Shown here piece after piece: positions 17,801 through 26,906 of a stretch of DNA of 47,168 nucleotides (position 1 is the stretch's first letter; each line of letters begins with the position of its first letter). Source of the stretch: CAYPFY01 sp964410105 (GTDB lineage: Bacteria > Bacteroidota > Ignavibacteria > UBA10030 > SZUA-254); NCBI GenBank assembly GCA_964410105.1, contig CAYPFY010000025.1:1-47168 (forward strand), given 5' to 3'. The notes beneath the pieces were generated by a model. That model was not told the origin of the DNA and made no database searches. It was given only the letters and a program-made list of their open reading frames with translations. The position numbers were made by a program, and so were the translations under genes.

Positions 17801-19451
17801 CTCGCAGGAGCGCGTAATCATGACGGGTACGCAATCCCATACGAGGGGGAGGTAAGCGTGATATCTCGTCCCATCTAGCCCCATTATTGTATGAGAGGTA
17901 GATTTGTGCCACATCATCCCGGTCACCAGGTTCATAGTATCCGTAATACAGCGTGTCCTCAACTATTGCCGTACAGGACCCAGGGGCAGTCCCACCATAA
18001 GGGATAGTTCTGATCCAACTTGCGCCCAGATCTGTTGACGCATAGGCCGCTGAATTGCATGCAGACACGAGGACCCGCGATCCATGTGATGTGACGGACT
18101 CAATTTTGCACGTCGTGTCCGGAGAGATGTCCGTCCAATTGACACCGATATCTGTAGACCTAAGTAAGTGACTTCCGAACGCAGCGAAGACTGTACTTCC
18201 ACTCGCGGCAATCGCTGTCACAGAAGCATCGGCTGGAGGACCAAGCAAGACCGCGTGCCAGGAATTCCCACTGTCACCTGAAAAATACATCCCGTTCCCA
18301 TTCGTGCCTGCATAAAGAAGCGTCCCAAGAGCACCAAGCGACAAAAGATCCGAACTTGGTAGCCCATACACTCTGGTTTCCCAGTCGGCACTCCCGGCTT
18401 TTGAGTGGAGGATTCCGTTGCCATGCGTTCCCACAAACACATCAGTTCCAAATCCCGCCAAGCACGAGGGCTCGTAGTATTTCAGACCGGGGAGGGAGGG
18501 ATACCACCTCTCAGATAGGCTCGTATCCATCTCAAAAACCCCTTCGTCTAGGGTGGGGGCTATCAAGATCGATCCGGATGTTTCCACAGCCCCGGCCACT
18601 CGATGCCCGCTGAGTCCTACGCCGAATTGACTCCAACTTATGCCATGATCAGTTGTTCGGAAAACACCGTCCGACGTCGAAATGAAGAGTTTTCCTCGCG
18701 GATCGTTGGCGAGTCCCGTTACTCCTAAATTGGTCAGGCCAGAGTCTGCTGCCTTCCAGGAAGAAAAGTCTCGAAATTCATGGACAAACAGTCCACTATC
18801 TGTCCCCGCATATTCAAACTGAAGACCGGTGACTATCCGACCTTTCAACCCGGCCTGCACCCCCCCCGCCATACCATCGCCCACGAAATCACCCCCGCCC
18901 CCCGTCCCCACCCTTAGGACGATGATACCTGAAAAGCCTTCCGAGACCCCGCTCGTTACAATTTTAACCGTCAATCCGCCGCTCCTGTCTACCCAACTCC
19001 GTGAGCTGTCGACATAGGCAAACAGTCCGTCTTGCGTTCCTGCGAAGAGCGTTATTCGTGAGTAGTATCCGGGCAGCCTAGCTTCTGACAATGTGTTCAC
19101 GGAGTCATTGCCCAGCCCAGAATTGACGGGCTGCCATGAAGACCCGTCATCACTCGAGATAAAAACGCCTCCTCGTGTTCCGGCGAAAAGGCTTCCGTCA
19201 TGAACCGCAAGGGCCCGGACATCGAGATTTGTCAATCCCTTAACAACCCTCACCCAGTTCGCACCCTGATTAGTTGATAGAAAGACACCTCCCTTTCTTG
19301 ATCCCGCGAAGATCTTGGCATCTTTGACTAATAAACAGGCTACGCTGTCCCCGTTCGGCCCCGACGTTTTGATCCATTGCGCATCCGAGACAGCGCACGA
19401 CAAGAGCACAGTCACGACAATTCCGCTTAGCCTACTCATAATAGCTCCCAT
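14829..19451 (-). CDS. Giant T9SS surface protein: beta-propeller, ASH-like, four FnIII-like repeats
   Basis: A 1540-residue secreted protein. Of three in-frame ATGs, the middle one (MGAIMSRLSG) is chosen because GGAGGAG lies 5 bases before it; signal peptide ends near SDAQ. Residues about 25-620 are propeller (sortilin/BNR-like) repeats with IFAGTRGG and STNQGANW-type blades. About 622-725 is an ASH/HYDIN-like immunoglobulin domain (LSFDKNSLQCG). Four FnIII-like modules follow (about 728-1095), each with YHVQLS and YFWRV strands. Then a domain with LHPGWNIITSPF, and at the end a T9SS type A signal (NFPNPFNLSTT, SGVYFYRL). It is paralogous to the next gene upstream and precedes the small membrane protein by 9 bp. 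Likely a surface-displayed binding or scaffold protein; the ligand is unknown. Confidence 0.9.
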   Translation of the reverse strand: MGAIMSRLSGIVVTVLLSCAVSDAQWIKTSGPNGDSVACLLVKDAKIFAGSRKGGVFLSTNQGANWVRVVKGLTNLDVRALAVHDGSLFAGTRGGVFISSDDGSSWQPVNSGLGNDSVNTLSEARLPGYYSRITLFAGTQDGLFAYVDSSRSWVDRSGGLTVKIVTSGVSEGFSGIIVLRVGTGGGGDFVGDGMAGGVQAGLKGRIVTGLQFEYAGTDSGLFVHEFRDFSSWKAADSGLTNLGVTGLANDPRGKLFISTSDGVFRTTDHGISWSQFGVGLSGHRVAGAVETSGSILIAPTLDEGVFEMDTSLSERWYPSLPGLKYYEPSCLAGFGTDVFVGTHGNGILHSKAGSADWETRVYGLPSSDLLSLGALGTLLYAGTNGNGMYFSGDSGNSWHAVLLGPPADASVTAIAASGSTVFAAFGSHLLRSTDIGVNWTDISPDTTCKIESVTSHGSRVLVSACNSAAYASTDLGASWIRTIPYGGTAPGSCTAIVEDTLYYGYYEPGDRDDVAQIYLSYNNGARWDEISRLPPPRMGLRTRHDYALLRVGTEVFAGTSPSGVWKWKPSFKGWVQENSPSLTELNVSALFATDSLLYASAISDDSSSRGVWLRPLKEMMGILSFDKNSLQCGTITPGNTRSVSLSAINTGLDTLFIQSVQSTAPAFSVTPSNTLIPPLSSGKFLVTFSDSTLGKKSGDILFKHNGPGAPAVVAVRGSVGRLASAPQLLLPDSDALNQRLPVRLQWDSSAGAQLYHVQLSRSSIFDSLVHDDTVGTTTFSLGSLQNKTEYFWRVSGMNDAGEGPFSITWSFTTIVAKPLTPFVASPESNFINQHVTLVLKWHPSLDAEKYHLQLSEHVTFDTVLVDTFRLNDTSQAISGLRNRTKYFWHVKAANIADSSVYSGPWNFTTIVSLPLVPELTFPPDGATNLSIADSLVWAPSTDAETYHVQLARNPDFTSPDVDDSTITGTSRAVGGLVNDISYYWRVNAKNVAGTSSYSAARSFRTIVAIPAVPSLVFPPDNATSQEATVVLRWNPSSGATSSVVELDKGVTRVLLDTLFSDSLVISHLDVNTVYNWSVRSRNVAGTSLAATRQFKTLDYDSTFASQPQELDFASHPRAKDYKATEYKLFGLPGSENELMRTIISPTGTQGLDWDLLWDNGGPDSNHLVRYDGSDNRFRDSVGRGFWIINKGNFMVHQRPNRISAQLDWSFCAQIALHPGWNIITSPFQKTVSWKVVQAFNGGIGEHLWTFAGGFDKTQLLEPYKGYYFYNSAGRPILRIPLGNPPLPQLVQPVPAVWEVHIILTTGHEVDRTASFGVSPGSVSDPDHFDLHKPRAVGAIASVYFSRPSWNGDFTDFATDFRTEFDSISVWEILVQTRKNEQARLCFSGLESVPPWFKVLLIDQERGKYVDLRMDSAYAFGAVHELSRMRIAVGRDEFVGKELSGVVPREFSLGRNFPNPFNLSTTISVDVPYKHTIELNVYNVLGDLVKTIFQGTVEPGRYWYSWDSRDNYGEIVPSGVYFYRLRTENGRMFSGKMVLIK
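16161..16660. repeat. Highly conserved patch shared with 21036-21535
   Basis: The third and fourth FnIII-like modules of the two giant paralogues match closely at DNA level with a constant offset of 4875 bases at both ends of the patch. Long runs are identical, for example around the TGGTAGGTCTCGGCGTCAGT string. The propeller parts of the two genes look much less alike, so this patch seems recently homogenised. Confidence 0.8.
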
Positions 19452-19466
19452 GACGCTCCTCCACAT

Positions 19467-19703
19467 TTAGCATGAAGCCAACAAAAGATATTTCTCCATC
19501 CTGTTGAGAACTGGCTTCGATTCGAGCATGCCGGTCTGCAAAAACCTTTCCCATTCTCCCTGAAGACAGTTTTCACCCGTCGCTGGTACCAATCGAAGGT
19601 CCGGGGCACTCATGTGCATTAAGGTGCTTTCAACAGCCGCTTATCCATCTCGAAGGCCAGGATCCCTGTCTCAATTCGAGCATGCTAGGTCCCACAGAAT
19701 CCG
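19467..19703. other. Spacer between the two giant paralogues
   Basis: No gene is visible in this 237-base stretch. A 12-base direct repeat ATTCGAGCATGC occurs at 19520 and 19674. I see no clear terminator and no well-spaced promoter, so read-through from the upstream paralogue is possible. Confidence 0.5.
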
Positions 19704-22700
19704 CTATTTCAACAATGCCATTCTGCCGACAAACATTTTGCCTTTCTCCACCTGCAGCCGATAGAAATACACACCGCTTGAGACCGTTCCGCCATGATCG
19801 TCCTGTGCATTCCACGAGAACCAGGAGCGTCCGGCATCAACCACACCCTGGAACAAGGTCTTCACCCGTGCCCCCAGCACATTGTACACTTCCAGCTCGA
19901 CTGTCGATTTTTGTGGTATATCCACAGAAAAGCTCGTGGACAGATTGAACGGGTTCGGAAAATTTCTGCCGAGGGAAAACTGCCTCGGGACGACTCCCTC
20001 CAGTTCCTTCTTCACCCATTCATCCCTCCCGACTGCAATACTTAGGCGGGAGATCGGTTCGACCGCATCGAAGACGTATGTGGAATCTTTCCTCAGATCC
20101 GAATACCGGCCGCGTACGCGATCGATCAGTATAACGCTAAACCACGGGGGGACCGATCTGAGACCGGAGAAACTCAACAACGAATGTTGCCCCTTGCGGG
20201 TCTGTGCGGAAAGCTCCCAGACTGAGAGCGTCTCGAACTCAGTTCGGATATCAGTGACAAAATCAGGGTAATTCCCATCCCATGAGGGCCTGTTGAAAAG
20301 GACAGTCGAGAGACCCCCCACTGATCGGGGTTTGTGCAAATTATACTTGTCAGGGTTCGCCAGGATTTCCCCCGAAACACCGAAAGCCGCCGTTGGATCG
20401 ATCTCCGACCCGGCGATCAGGGAGACATTCACCCGCCACCCGGCCGGCGTCCCGGAGGTAGTCTGTTCCATCCCGGGGGGATTACCCAACGGGATGCGGA
20501 GCAGCTGCCGGTTATCCACATTAAAAAAGTAATATCCCTTGTACGGTTCCAGCGACTGCGTCGAATCGAAATGATTCACGAACGACCATATCGGCTCCGA
20601 GATTCCATTGAATGCCCGGACGACGTTCCAGGAAACGATCTTCGGAGGAGGGAAGGGGCTGGTGATGATATTCCAGCCAGGGTGCAGAGTGATCAGAGCC
20701 GAAAATGTCGAATCGAGGGGCGCGCTCGGGCGGTTATTGAGTTGCGGGACGGTAATATCACGTCGGTTAATAAACCAGAATCCCCGTCCGACCGAGTCCA
20801 AAAACAATCCGCTCCCGTCGAAGCGGACCAGATAATCTGCGGCACCACCGTTATCCCATAGCAGGTCCCAGTCGAAGCGTTGCTTGCCGGCGGGAGAAAT
20901 TAAGGTACTCATGAGCTCATTCTTAGTGCCGGGAAGTCCGAGGAGCCGGTAATCTGCAGCGGTATACTCATCGGCCCTGTCGTGGGAGATGAAGTTGAGC
21001 TGGTAGGCTAGGCTCTGGAAGGTGGGTGCATAGTCCAGAGTCCTGAACTGTCTGGTTGCCGCGAGGCTACTTCCGGCCACGTTGCTACTCCGCACAGACC
21101 AGTTATACACCGTATTGACATCGAGGCGACTGATCCCGAGCGTATCGGCGGATGTTGTATCTCGCCGTACCGGCGTGACGCCTTTGTCCAATTCCACCTC
21201 ATAGGATGTTGCGCCGGCCGAAGCGCTCCATCGTAAGACCACCTTAGCTTCTTGCGAGGTTGCGTTATCGGGTGGAAAAACTAAAGAGGGATCTGCAGGT
21301 ATCGCGACAATTGTCCTAAAACTTCTCGCAGTGGAATAGCTGCTCGTCCCCGCTGCGTTCTTGGCGCTTACACGCCAGTAATAGAAGACGTCATTGACCA
21401 GGCCACCGACGGCTCGTGATGTGCGGGTGAGTGTGGAATCATCGAGTTCCGGAGAAGTGAAGGCCGGGTTCTGAGCGAGCTGGACGTGGTAGGTCTCGGC
21501 GTCAGTGGATGGTGTCCACACAAGCGAATCGGCATTTGGCAGATTGGTGGCTCCGTCCGGCGGAAAAACCAATTGGGGTACGAGAGGAAGTGAAACAATC
21601 GTGGTAAAACTCCAGGGCCCTGAAAAGCCGCTCGTTCCGGCGACATTTGCAGCGCTCACCCTCCAGAAGTACTGTTGCTTATTAAAAAGTCCCGACTCAA
21701 GCCGAAACGTATCGGTGAGGGCAGCATTATCGACCAGAGGAACAAAGCCAGAATTTGTCGATAACTCGAGGGTGTAACTCGCCGCATCTGTAGAGGGATG
21801 CCATGCAAGAGACAGAGCGACCGGCAGGCCGCCCGAATTATCGCCCGGTGACGCCTGCACAGGTGCGGACGGCACAGCGACAATGGTAGCGAACGACCGG
21901 GTGCCAGAGAACCCGCTTTCTCCCACCGAATTACGGGAGCTAACCCGCCAGTAATATGTCGTCTTATTCGAAAGAGAGCTGACGGCCCGAGTGGTGTCTG
22001 TTAACGTCGTGTCATCCAGAATAATTGAATTGAATGTTGAGGATGTCGCCAGCTCCAGATGATAAGTTGTGGCTCCGGAGGATGCATTCCAGCGGAGGGT
22101 CACGGTTACTTGCTGGTTTGTTGCTCCGCTGTCGGGATAGAGAAGTCCTGGGGGCAGGGCGAGAGGAACAACGGAGCCGCTCAGACCCACAGAGTAAGGC
22201 AACCCCGCACCGCTGTGAGTTAATACTATTTGACCGGTTCTTTTTCCAGGGTTGTGAGAGCTGAAGGTAACAAAAAACCTCGTGGAGTCCGTCGGACCAA
22301 GAACGGCCCCTAAAGGATGAACTGTAAAGGACGGATCGCTCGACCGGGCCGATTCAACAAAAAGTGTGTCGGCGCCGATATTCGTAATGAGGAAGGTTCT
22401 CGTTAGGTTACTATCCGGACGGATAGCGCCGAATGAGAGGGAATCTCTATCGACCGAGAGCACCCCCACCATTTCGAAGAGCGGACGACGCCACACATCG
22501 CGATTGGACGAACTCGAGGCCGATACATAAAGAAAGGAGTCGGTAGCAAACATCGCCCCGATATTCAGCCCGGTCAGACCCTCGGGCGTCCACCCTCCCC
22601 CGGAAGGCCTCCATTTCCAGACCCCATCGCTCAACGTGGCCGCGAAGACCTCCGATCCGACGGCTTGGAGAGCCGTGACACGATATGTAATCAAAGGAGA

Positions 22701-24317
22701 AGATTGACCATACTGGGCGATATCTTCCCACGTCCGGCCGCTGTCCACTGACCGAGAAACTACGGCGTATAACCCCCCCGACGATTCATAAACACTGGAG
22801 GTGTAGAGTGTATCTTCCACGATGGTCCCGCAGAGCTCGATAAAAGACGTAGGTTCGGATTCGGTCCACGTATCGCCCAGATCCGTCGAATAGAAAACCC
22901 TACTCGACCCAGATACCATGATCCGCGATTTCTGCACCGCGATGAATTGAAAGTAAACAGAGTTTGTATCAGGGGATATGTCAGTCCAGCCGTTGAGACC
23001 ATCAGGGGATCGGATAATATGGCTATGGTCCGCGGCGTAAAGCACGCTCCCATTACTTGCGATTGCCGTAACGACCGCGGTTCCCGGCAGCCCTGTCGTC
23101 ACCGGATGCCAGGAATTCCCCCGGTCGCTCGTGAAGAACATCCCGCTCCCGTTTGTGCCCGCGAAGAGAAGAGAGTTATGGACGCAAAGCGCCGTCACGT
23201 CCGACTTCGGGAGGCTTGCGCCTACCGAACTCCATTCGATACCATTATTGGTGGAACGAAGAATACCATTTCCCTGCGTGCCGACGTATAGATCTGTCCC
23301 TGATTCGGCAAAGCAGACCGCGTCATAGTACCTCAGGCCCGACTGGTACTGATACCAATCGGGCCCATGCCTCGTGTCTGTTCCGAAAACCCCTTCCGAG
23401 AGTGAGGGTACGTAAAGAAGGGAATCGGAGATCAGACCGGCTCCCTGGATCGCATGCCCGGCGAGACCGAACTGCTTCCAGCTAGCACCCCGATCAGTTG
23501 ATTGGAAGACGTCAGCTGCTGTCGAGATGAAGTAACTGTCGGATCCCTCCGAGGTGAACCCGGTAATATCGAGGTTGGTAAGCCCGGAATCGGCCTCAAC
23601 CCACGGACCGGAGTAGCCCTGTGCGAACTCTGATAAAAACATGCCGCTGTCGGTGCCGGCGTAGAAGAAGCCGGATCCGGCACCTTCGTAGTCGAGAGTT
23701 CGGACGGTTCTCTGTGACAATCCGGCCGGTGACCAGGTTCCCCCCTGGTTTGTCGACTCGAAGACACCACCCTTCTCGGTTCCGACACGAAGTATAGAGA
23801 ACCGAATCGGCGGATCTGCAGATGCTCTTGAGACGGCGCTCGTCACGGATGCGCCTGAGAGTCCAGCGCTCCGGTCGATCCATGTCCTTGAATTGTCATC
23901 GTAGCGGTAAAGTCCGCTCTGGGTCCCCGCATAGAGAAAACCCTCAGCCTCCGAGAGGGTGTTTACAGAGAGATTGCCAAGGCCCGTATTAACGGAGGAC
24001 CACGAAACTCCGCTATCGGCCGAGATAAAAACCCCTCCGGCCGTCCCAGCGAAGAGGCTTCCGCCGTGGACCGAGAGTGATCTGACAGAGAGACTTCCCA
24101 TTCCATTTATGGTCTGCATCCAGTGTTGCCCTTGGCTGGAGCTGACAAAGACCCCACCGTGCCTCGTTCCGGCGAATATATTTCTCCCATTCACGGCAAG
24201 ACATGTGACGCTATCACCATTTGGCCCGGCTGTCTTAACCCAACCGCCGTGTGTCGTTGCGGCCAAACACAGCAATGTCGTCAGAACCTGAGCGACCCTT
24301 CCATGCCACACCATCAT
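19704..24317 (-). CDS. Giant T9SS surface protein, paralogue of the downstream gene
   Basis: A 1537-residue secreted protein with the same layout as its downstream neighbour: signal peptide (about 1-24), propeller repeats with IFAGTRHGG, LFAGTAGG and STDRGASW-type blades to about 620, an ASH-like domain (LSVDRDSLSFG), four FnIII-like modules (YHLELA, YYWRV strands), a PGWNIITSPF domain and a T9SS type A signal (NFPNPFNLSTS, SGVYFYRL). GAGGAGG lies about 6 bases before the first of two adjacent ATGs. It starts 37 bp after the kinase gene, so both should be on one transcript. Keeping two full-length copies in tandem suggests they act together or bind different partners (inference). Confidence 0.9.
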   Translation of the reverse strand: MMVWHGRVAQVLTTLLCLAATTHGGWVKTAGPNGDSVTCLAVNGRNIFAGTRHGGVFVSSSQGQHWMQTINGMGSLSVRSLSVHGGSLFAGTAGGVFISADSGVSWSSVNTGLGNLSVNTLSEAEGFLYAGTQSGLYRYDDNSRTWIDRSAGLSGASVTSAVSRASADPPIRFSILRVGTEKGGVFESTNQGGTWSPAGLSQRTVRTLDYEGAGSGFFYAGTDSGMFLSEFAQGYSGPWVEADSGLTNLDITGFTSEGSDSYFISTAADVFQSTDRGASWKQFGLAGHAIQGAGLISDSLLYVPSLSEGVFGTDTRHGPDWYQYQSGLRYYDAVCFAESGTDLYVGTQGNGILRSTNNGIEWSSVGASLPKSDVTALCVHNSLLFAGTNGSGMFFTSDRGNSWHPVTTGLPGTAVVTAIASNGSVLYAADHSHIIRSPDGLNGWTDISPDTNSVYFQFIAVQKSRIMVSGSSRVFYSTDLGDTWTESEPTSFIELCGTIVEDTLYTSSVYESSGGLYAVVSRSVDSGRTWEDIAQYGQSSPLITYRVTALQAVGSEVFAATLSDGVWKWRPSGGGWTPEGLTGLNIGAMFATDSFLYVSASSSSNRDVWRRPLFEMVGVLSVDRDSLSFGAIRPDSNLTRTFLITNIGADTLFVESARSSDPSFTVHPLGAVLGPTDSTRFFVTFSSHNPGKRTGQIVLTHSGAGLPYSVGLSGSVVPLALPPGLLYPDSGATNQQVTVTLRWNASSGATTYHLELATSSTFNSIILDDTTLTDTTRAVSSLSNKTTYYWRVSSRNSVGESGFSGTRSFATIVAVPSAPVQASPGDNSGGLPVALSLAWHPSTDAASYTLELSTNSGFVPLVDNAALTDTFRLESGLFNKQQYFWRVSAANVAGTSGFSGPWSFTTIVSLPLVPQLVFPPDGATNLPNADSLVWTPSTDAETYHVQLAQNPAFTSPELDDSTLTRTSRAVGGLVNDVFYYWRVSAKNAAGTSSYSTARSFRTIVAIPADPSLVFPPDNATSQEAKVVLRWSASAGATSYEVELDKGVTPVRRDTTSADTLGISRLDVNTVYNWSVRSSNVAGSSLAATRQFRTLDYAPTFQSLAYQLNFISHDRADEYTAADYRLLGLPGTKNELMSTLISPAGKQRFDWDLLWDNGGAADYLVRFDGSGLFLDSVGRGFWFINRRDITVPQLNNRPSAPLDSTFSALITLHPGWNIITSPFPPPKIVSWNVVRAFNGISEPIWSFVNHFDSTQSLEPYKGYYFFNVDNRQLLRIPLGNPPGMEQTTSGTPAGWRVNVSLIAGSEIDPTAAFGVSGEILANPDKYNLHKPRSVGGLSTVLFNRPSWDGNYPDFVTDIRTEFETLSVWELSAQTRKGQHSLLSFSGLRSVPPWFSVILIDRVRGRYSDLRKDSTYVFDAVEPISRLSIAVGRDEWVKKELEGVVPRQFSLGRNFPNPFNLSTSFSVDIPQKSTVELEVYNVLGARVKTLFQGVVDAGRSWFSWNAQDDHGGTVSSGVYFYRLQVEKGKMFVGRMALLK

Positions 24318-24354
24318 GAGATTCCTCCTCGATCCTTACTTATGTTCCAGATGG

Positions 24355-26424
24355 TCAGTTACGATGAATCTCGAACTTCTCCAGGGCTTCGCAGTATGAG
24401 CCTTTCGGTACCTTCACACGTTCTCGAAGCAGACAGAGCAAGGCATCTGCCCGCGGATTTCCGACGGCAAGCGCAACGGGATTAAGCGACGAAAAATCCG
24501 CCTCGCCCGCCGTGGCAATGACCATGACCATCTCCTCGGCGCGGTCCCAGCCGTTCGGGATTGAAACGGGAAATGTTATTCCCTCGGAACCGAGCGACAG
24601 TTTCGTCCCCGCCTTGAAAAAATTTCTCTTTTGATATGAATTCGGAAATAATACGTGGACCCCATCGGCTGAAATGTCGAGTACCGTGAAGTAAGCGTCT
24701 TTGGTGCAGGACACAACCATGGTAAGCTTTTCGTCCGGCGTGAACTGGGTTTTGTTTAGCGCAAGGGAGGCGTTGAACGTCGGATCTCCGGCACCACTCC
24801 GTCGGGTTATCTTTGCATCAAAACTCGTCCGATAGACAAACTTCGGACCCGAGAAACTCGAATCTATAGTGCGAGTGCGTACGTTCCTCAGTTCGCTAAC
24901 AAAACCCGCGGAAGCGGACTTGAGCACGCCTTGAAAAGCCCTGTTCGCCTCGTAGAGAGCATCGGAAGACGAATTCGCCCGCAATTGAGCCTCAAAGTCT
25001 TGCGCCCGCACATTAATCTTCTCGACCGATAGTGCCCGGGAGAGAGCCCGGAGCTTAGACTGCGCTCTTGCTTCCTGGGACGACTCATCCGCCGAGACGA
25101 ACTTGCCCACGACATTTGAGACCCACCCGCCCGTTGATATGAAGGGATCATCCTCACCCTTTTCGTGGTTGCGCGGGCTAGGGGCGGGAGGTTGTGGGAC
25201 CTTCATCAATTTGAACGAGTATGCAGCCTTCCCCGCTTCCAATGCGAAAGAAGAGTCCCTCCCGAAATAATCAGGGTGACGGACCTTCAGCGTGACCGGA
25301 CCTGGTTTCTGCTCAAGGGCCGTGATGGGGGTGCGACCTGCAGGCCTGTTATTGATCAGAACGTCGCATGATTCCGGGTCGGATGTGATCGTCATAAATG
25401 CTATAGGATCCGGAACGACCGGGGGCTGGCGATTCACGAAGACCTTCGCGGCGTACGCGATGACCGTCAGAGCGACTACGGAGCTGATCACGAGCCAGCT
25501 AGATTTTCGCAGGGATGAGGGACGCGGGGTGGACAACGGCAGTGTGCCGTCGATAGTGATCGTTTGATCACCACCCATGTTTTGCTCCACCTGCTTCAGG
25601 TCCTTCAGAATCTCGGAGGCGTCCTGGTAGCGTTTCGAGAGGTCCTTTTCAAGACATTTCAAGAGAATATCCGCGAGTCCCTCCGGAAGGTAAACATCGT
25701 CTGGAATCGGGTTGGGGGGGAGGTTCAATGTTGCATAGTAGATCGCCTCCTGTGGTCCAGGGAATGGCAGATGTCCGGTAAGCATCTGATAGAAAACGGT
25801 GCCCATCGACCAGATATCAGATTGACGGCCAGCGCTTTTCCCCAGCAATTGTTCCGGAGACATGTAGCCGTATGTGCCGAGCGCTCGGCCCGTTCTTGTG
25901 AGCCCTGTGGAATCCTTCAATTTCGCAATGCCAAAGTCCATGACCTTCACCTCGCCATCGGGTGTGATCATGATGTTTTCCGGCTTAATGTCGCGGTGGA
26001 TGACCGGAAACGGAGCGTTGTGCGCGTGCTGGATTGCGCTCGCAACCTGCATCATGATGGGAAATGCTTCTTTTACAGGGAGTCGCCTCTGGTCCCTCAA
26101 CTTTCGGGCGAGGGTAACTCCCTCGACAAACTCCATGACGATGAAATCGGAATCACCGAAGGTCCGGTAATCGGACACCCCGACAATGTTGCGGTTATTG
26201 AGCCTCGCCAGAGCTTTTCCCTCATTCTGGAACATCTTCAGAAGGACCGATTCCTCCGCAATCGTAGAGTCTATCATCTTCAGCGCATAGAGCTTGTCGA
26301 GCGTGACATGCCGCGCTTTGTAGACGATACCCATCCCTCCCTTTCCGAGCACGCTCACGATCTCATAATTGTCAATTCTTTTCCCGACCAGCGGATCCAT
26401 ATTTTGACGAACTTCTGAAGACAT
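24355..26424 (-). CDS. Transmembrane Ser/Thr protein kinase with PEGA and DUF4384 domains
   Basis: A 689-residue Hanks-type kinase. Kinase domain about 20-280: Gly loop LGKGGMGIVYKA, Lys49 (ALKM), HRDIKPEN with Asp145, DFG 163-165, and SPEQ in place of APE; all catalytic residues are intact. One membrane helix at 309-328, then outside the cytoplasm a PEGA domain (about 342-408), an LPP20-like stretch (about 445-545) and a DUF4384 domain (about 552-645, with the VHVLFPN core). DUF4384 is commonly found with caspase-like or kinase proteins. The start is the ATG at MSSEV; a TTG one codon earlier is possible. It leads the operon with the giant surface proteins and the caspase, so it may sense envelope state through its outer domains. 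Confidence 0.92.
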   Translation of the reverse strand: MSSEVRQNMDPLVGKRIDNYEIVSVLGKGGMGIVYKARHVTLDKLYALKMIDSTIAEESVLLKMFQNEGKALARLNNRNIVGVSDYRTFGDSDFIVMEFVEGVTLARKLRDQRRLPVKEAFPIMMQVASAIQHAHNAPFPVIHRDIKPENIMITPDGEVKVMDFGIAKLKDSTGLTRTGRALGTYGYMSPEQLLGKSAGRQSDIWSMGTVFYQMLTGHLPFPGPQEAIYYATLNLPPNPIPDDVYLPEGLADILLKCLEKDLSKRYQDASEILKDLKQVEQNMGGDQTITIDGTLPLSTPRPSSLRKSSWLVISSVVALTVIAYAAKVFVNRQPPVVPDPIAFMTITSDPESCDVLINNRPAGRTPITALEQKPGPVTLKVRHPDYFGRDSSFALEAGKAAYSFKLMKVPQPPAPSPRNHEKGEDDPFISTGGWVSNVVGKFVSADESSQEARAQSKLRALSRALSVEKINVRAQDFEAQLRANSSSDALYEANRAFQGVLKSASAGFVSELRNVRTRTIDSSFSGPKFVYRTSFDAKITRRSGAGDPTFNASLALNKTQFTPDEKLTMVVSCTKDAYFTVLDISADGVHVLFPNSYQKRNFFKAGTKLSLGSEGITFPVSIPNGWDRAEEMVMVIATAGEADFSSLNPVALAVGNPRADALLCLLRERVKVPKGSYCEALEKFEIHRN

Positions 26425-26452
26425 CAAGATTTGCCTTGTGAACTAATTCCCC

Positions 26453-26478
26453 GATCCTTCGGGACGACCGAAGGGATC
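26453..26478. other. Strong hairpin in the kinase leader
   Basis: GATCCTTCGG (26453-26462) pairs with CCGAAGGGATC (26468-26478) with one bulged base and a five-base loop. It lies 28 bases upstream of the kinase ATG, inside the predicted 5' leader. It is too far from a T-run to be a terminator and could affect translation. Confidence 0.45.
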
Positions 26479-26671
26479 ATTGGCCGCATAAGCGCACGCC
26501 GAGATTGCCCCGGAGAGGTAGCCGCGCCGCGAGATCACGTGACGTGACCCCAGAAAACGAGGGTACGCACCCATGCGCAAAAGTGAATAGAAGCGGTTGG
26601 AAAACCAGAGAGTGGGAGTGAGTCCGCCAAACTCCCGAGAACTCAGCCCCCGATGATCAAACGAATGTCAA
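26479..26671. other. Long leader of the kinase operon, no gene seen
   Basis: Together with the flanking sites this makes a 480-base region without a convincing gene. The part upstream of the kinase would be a leader of about 240 bases. It has a TCACGTGA palindrome at 26535-26542. I recognise no riboswitch or tRNA. Confidence 0.5.
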
Positions 26672-26700
26672 AATATAAACAACGGGACAGGAATTGTCAA
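26672..26700 (-). promoter_or_regulatory. Near-consensus sigma-70 promoter for the kinase-caspase operon
   Basis: On the minus strand a perfect TTGACA (26700-26695), a 17-base spacer and TATATT (26677-26672). It is the best promoter match in the window, which suggests that the operon is expressed at a good basal level. Confidence 0.8.
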
Positions 26701-26850
26701 GAATGCGATTAAGTTACGGGAGAACCTCCCATATTGCTTAAAACAATTGGATTTTACAGGGGGGGAGGGATCTATCTGTGCGGGGAGACCGCCTGGGCCG
26801 ACAATCATGGATTCGCCACACAACGGGCCGGTATCAAGAATCAGGACACG

Positions 26851-26884
26851 TAAACTAAAAGAGGCGGTCAATCGACCGCCTCTT
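26851..26884 (-). terminator. Intrinsic terminator after the 88-residue membrane protein
   Basis: An 11-bp perfect stem AAGAGGCGGTC / GACCGCCTCTT with a 4-base loop, followed on the minus strand by TTTAGTTTA. It begins 22 bases after the stop of the small gene and isolates it from the kinase promoter downstream. Confidence 0.85.
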
Positions 26885-26906
26885 CAATTAAACGCAGGGC
26901 CGGACT

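Noticed and set aside
19520..19685. 12-base direct repeat ATTCGAGCATGC as an attachment site or insertion footprint
   Set aside because: Short, no integrase or transposase nearby, and the DNA between the copies is ordinary spacer.
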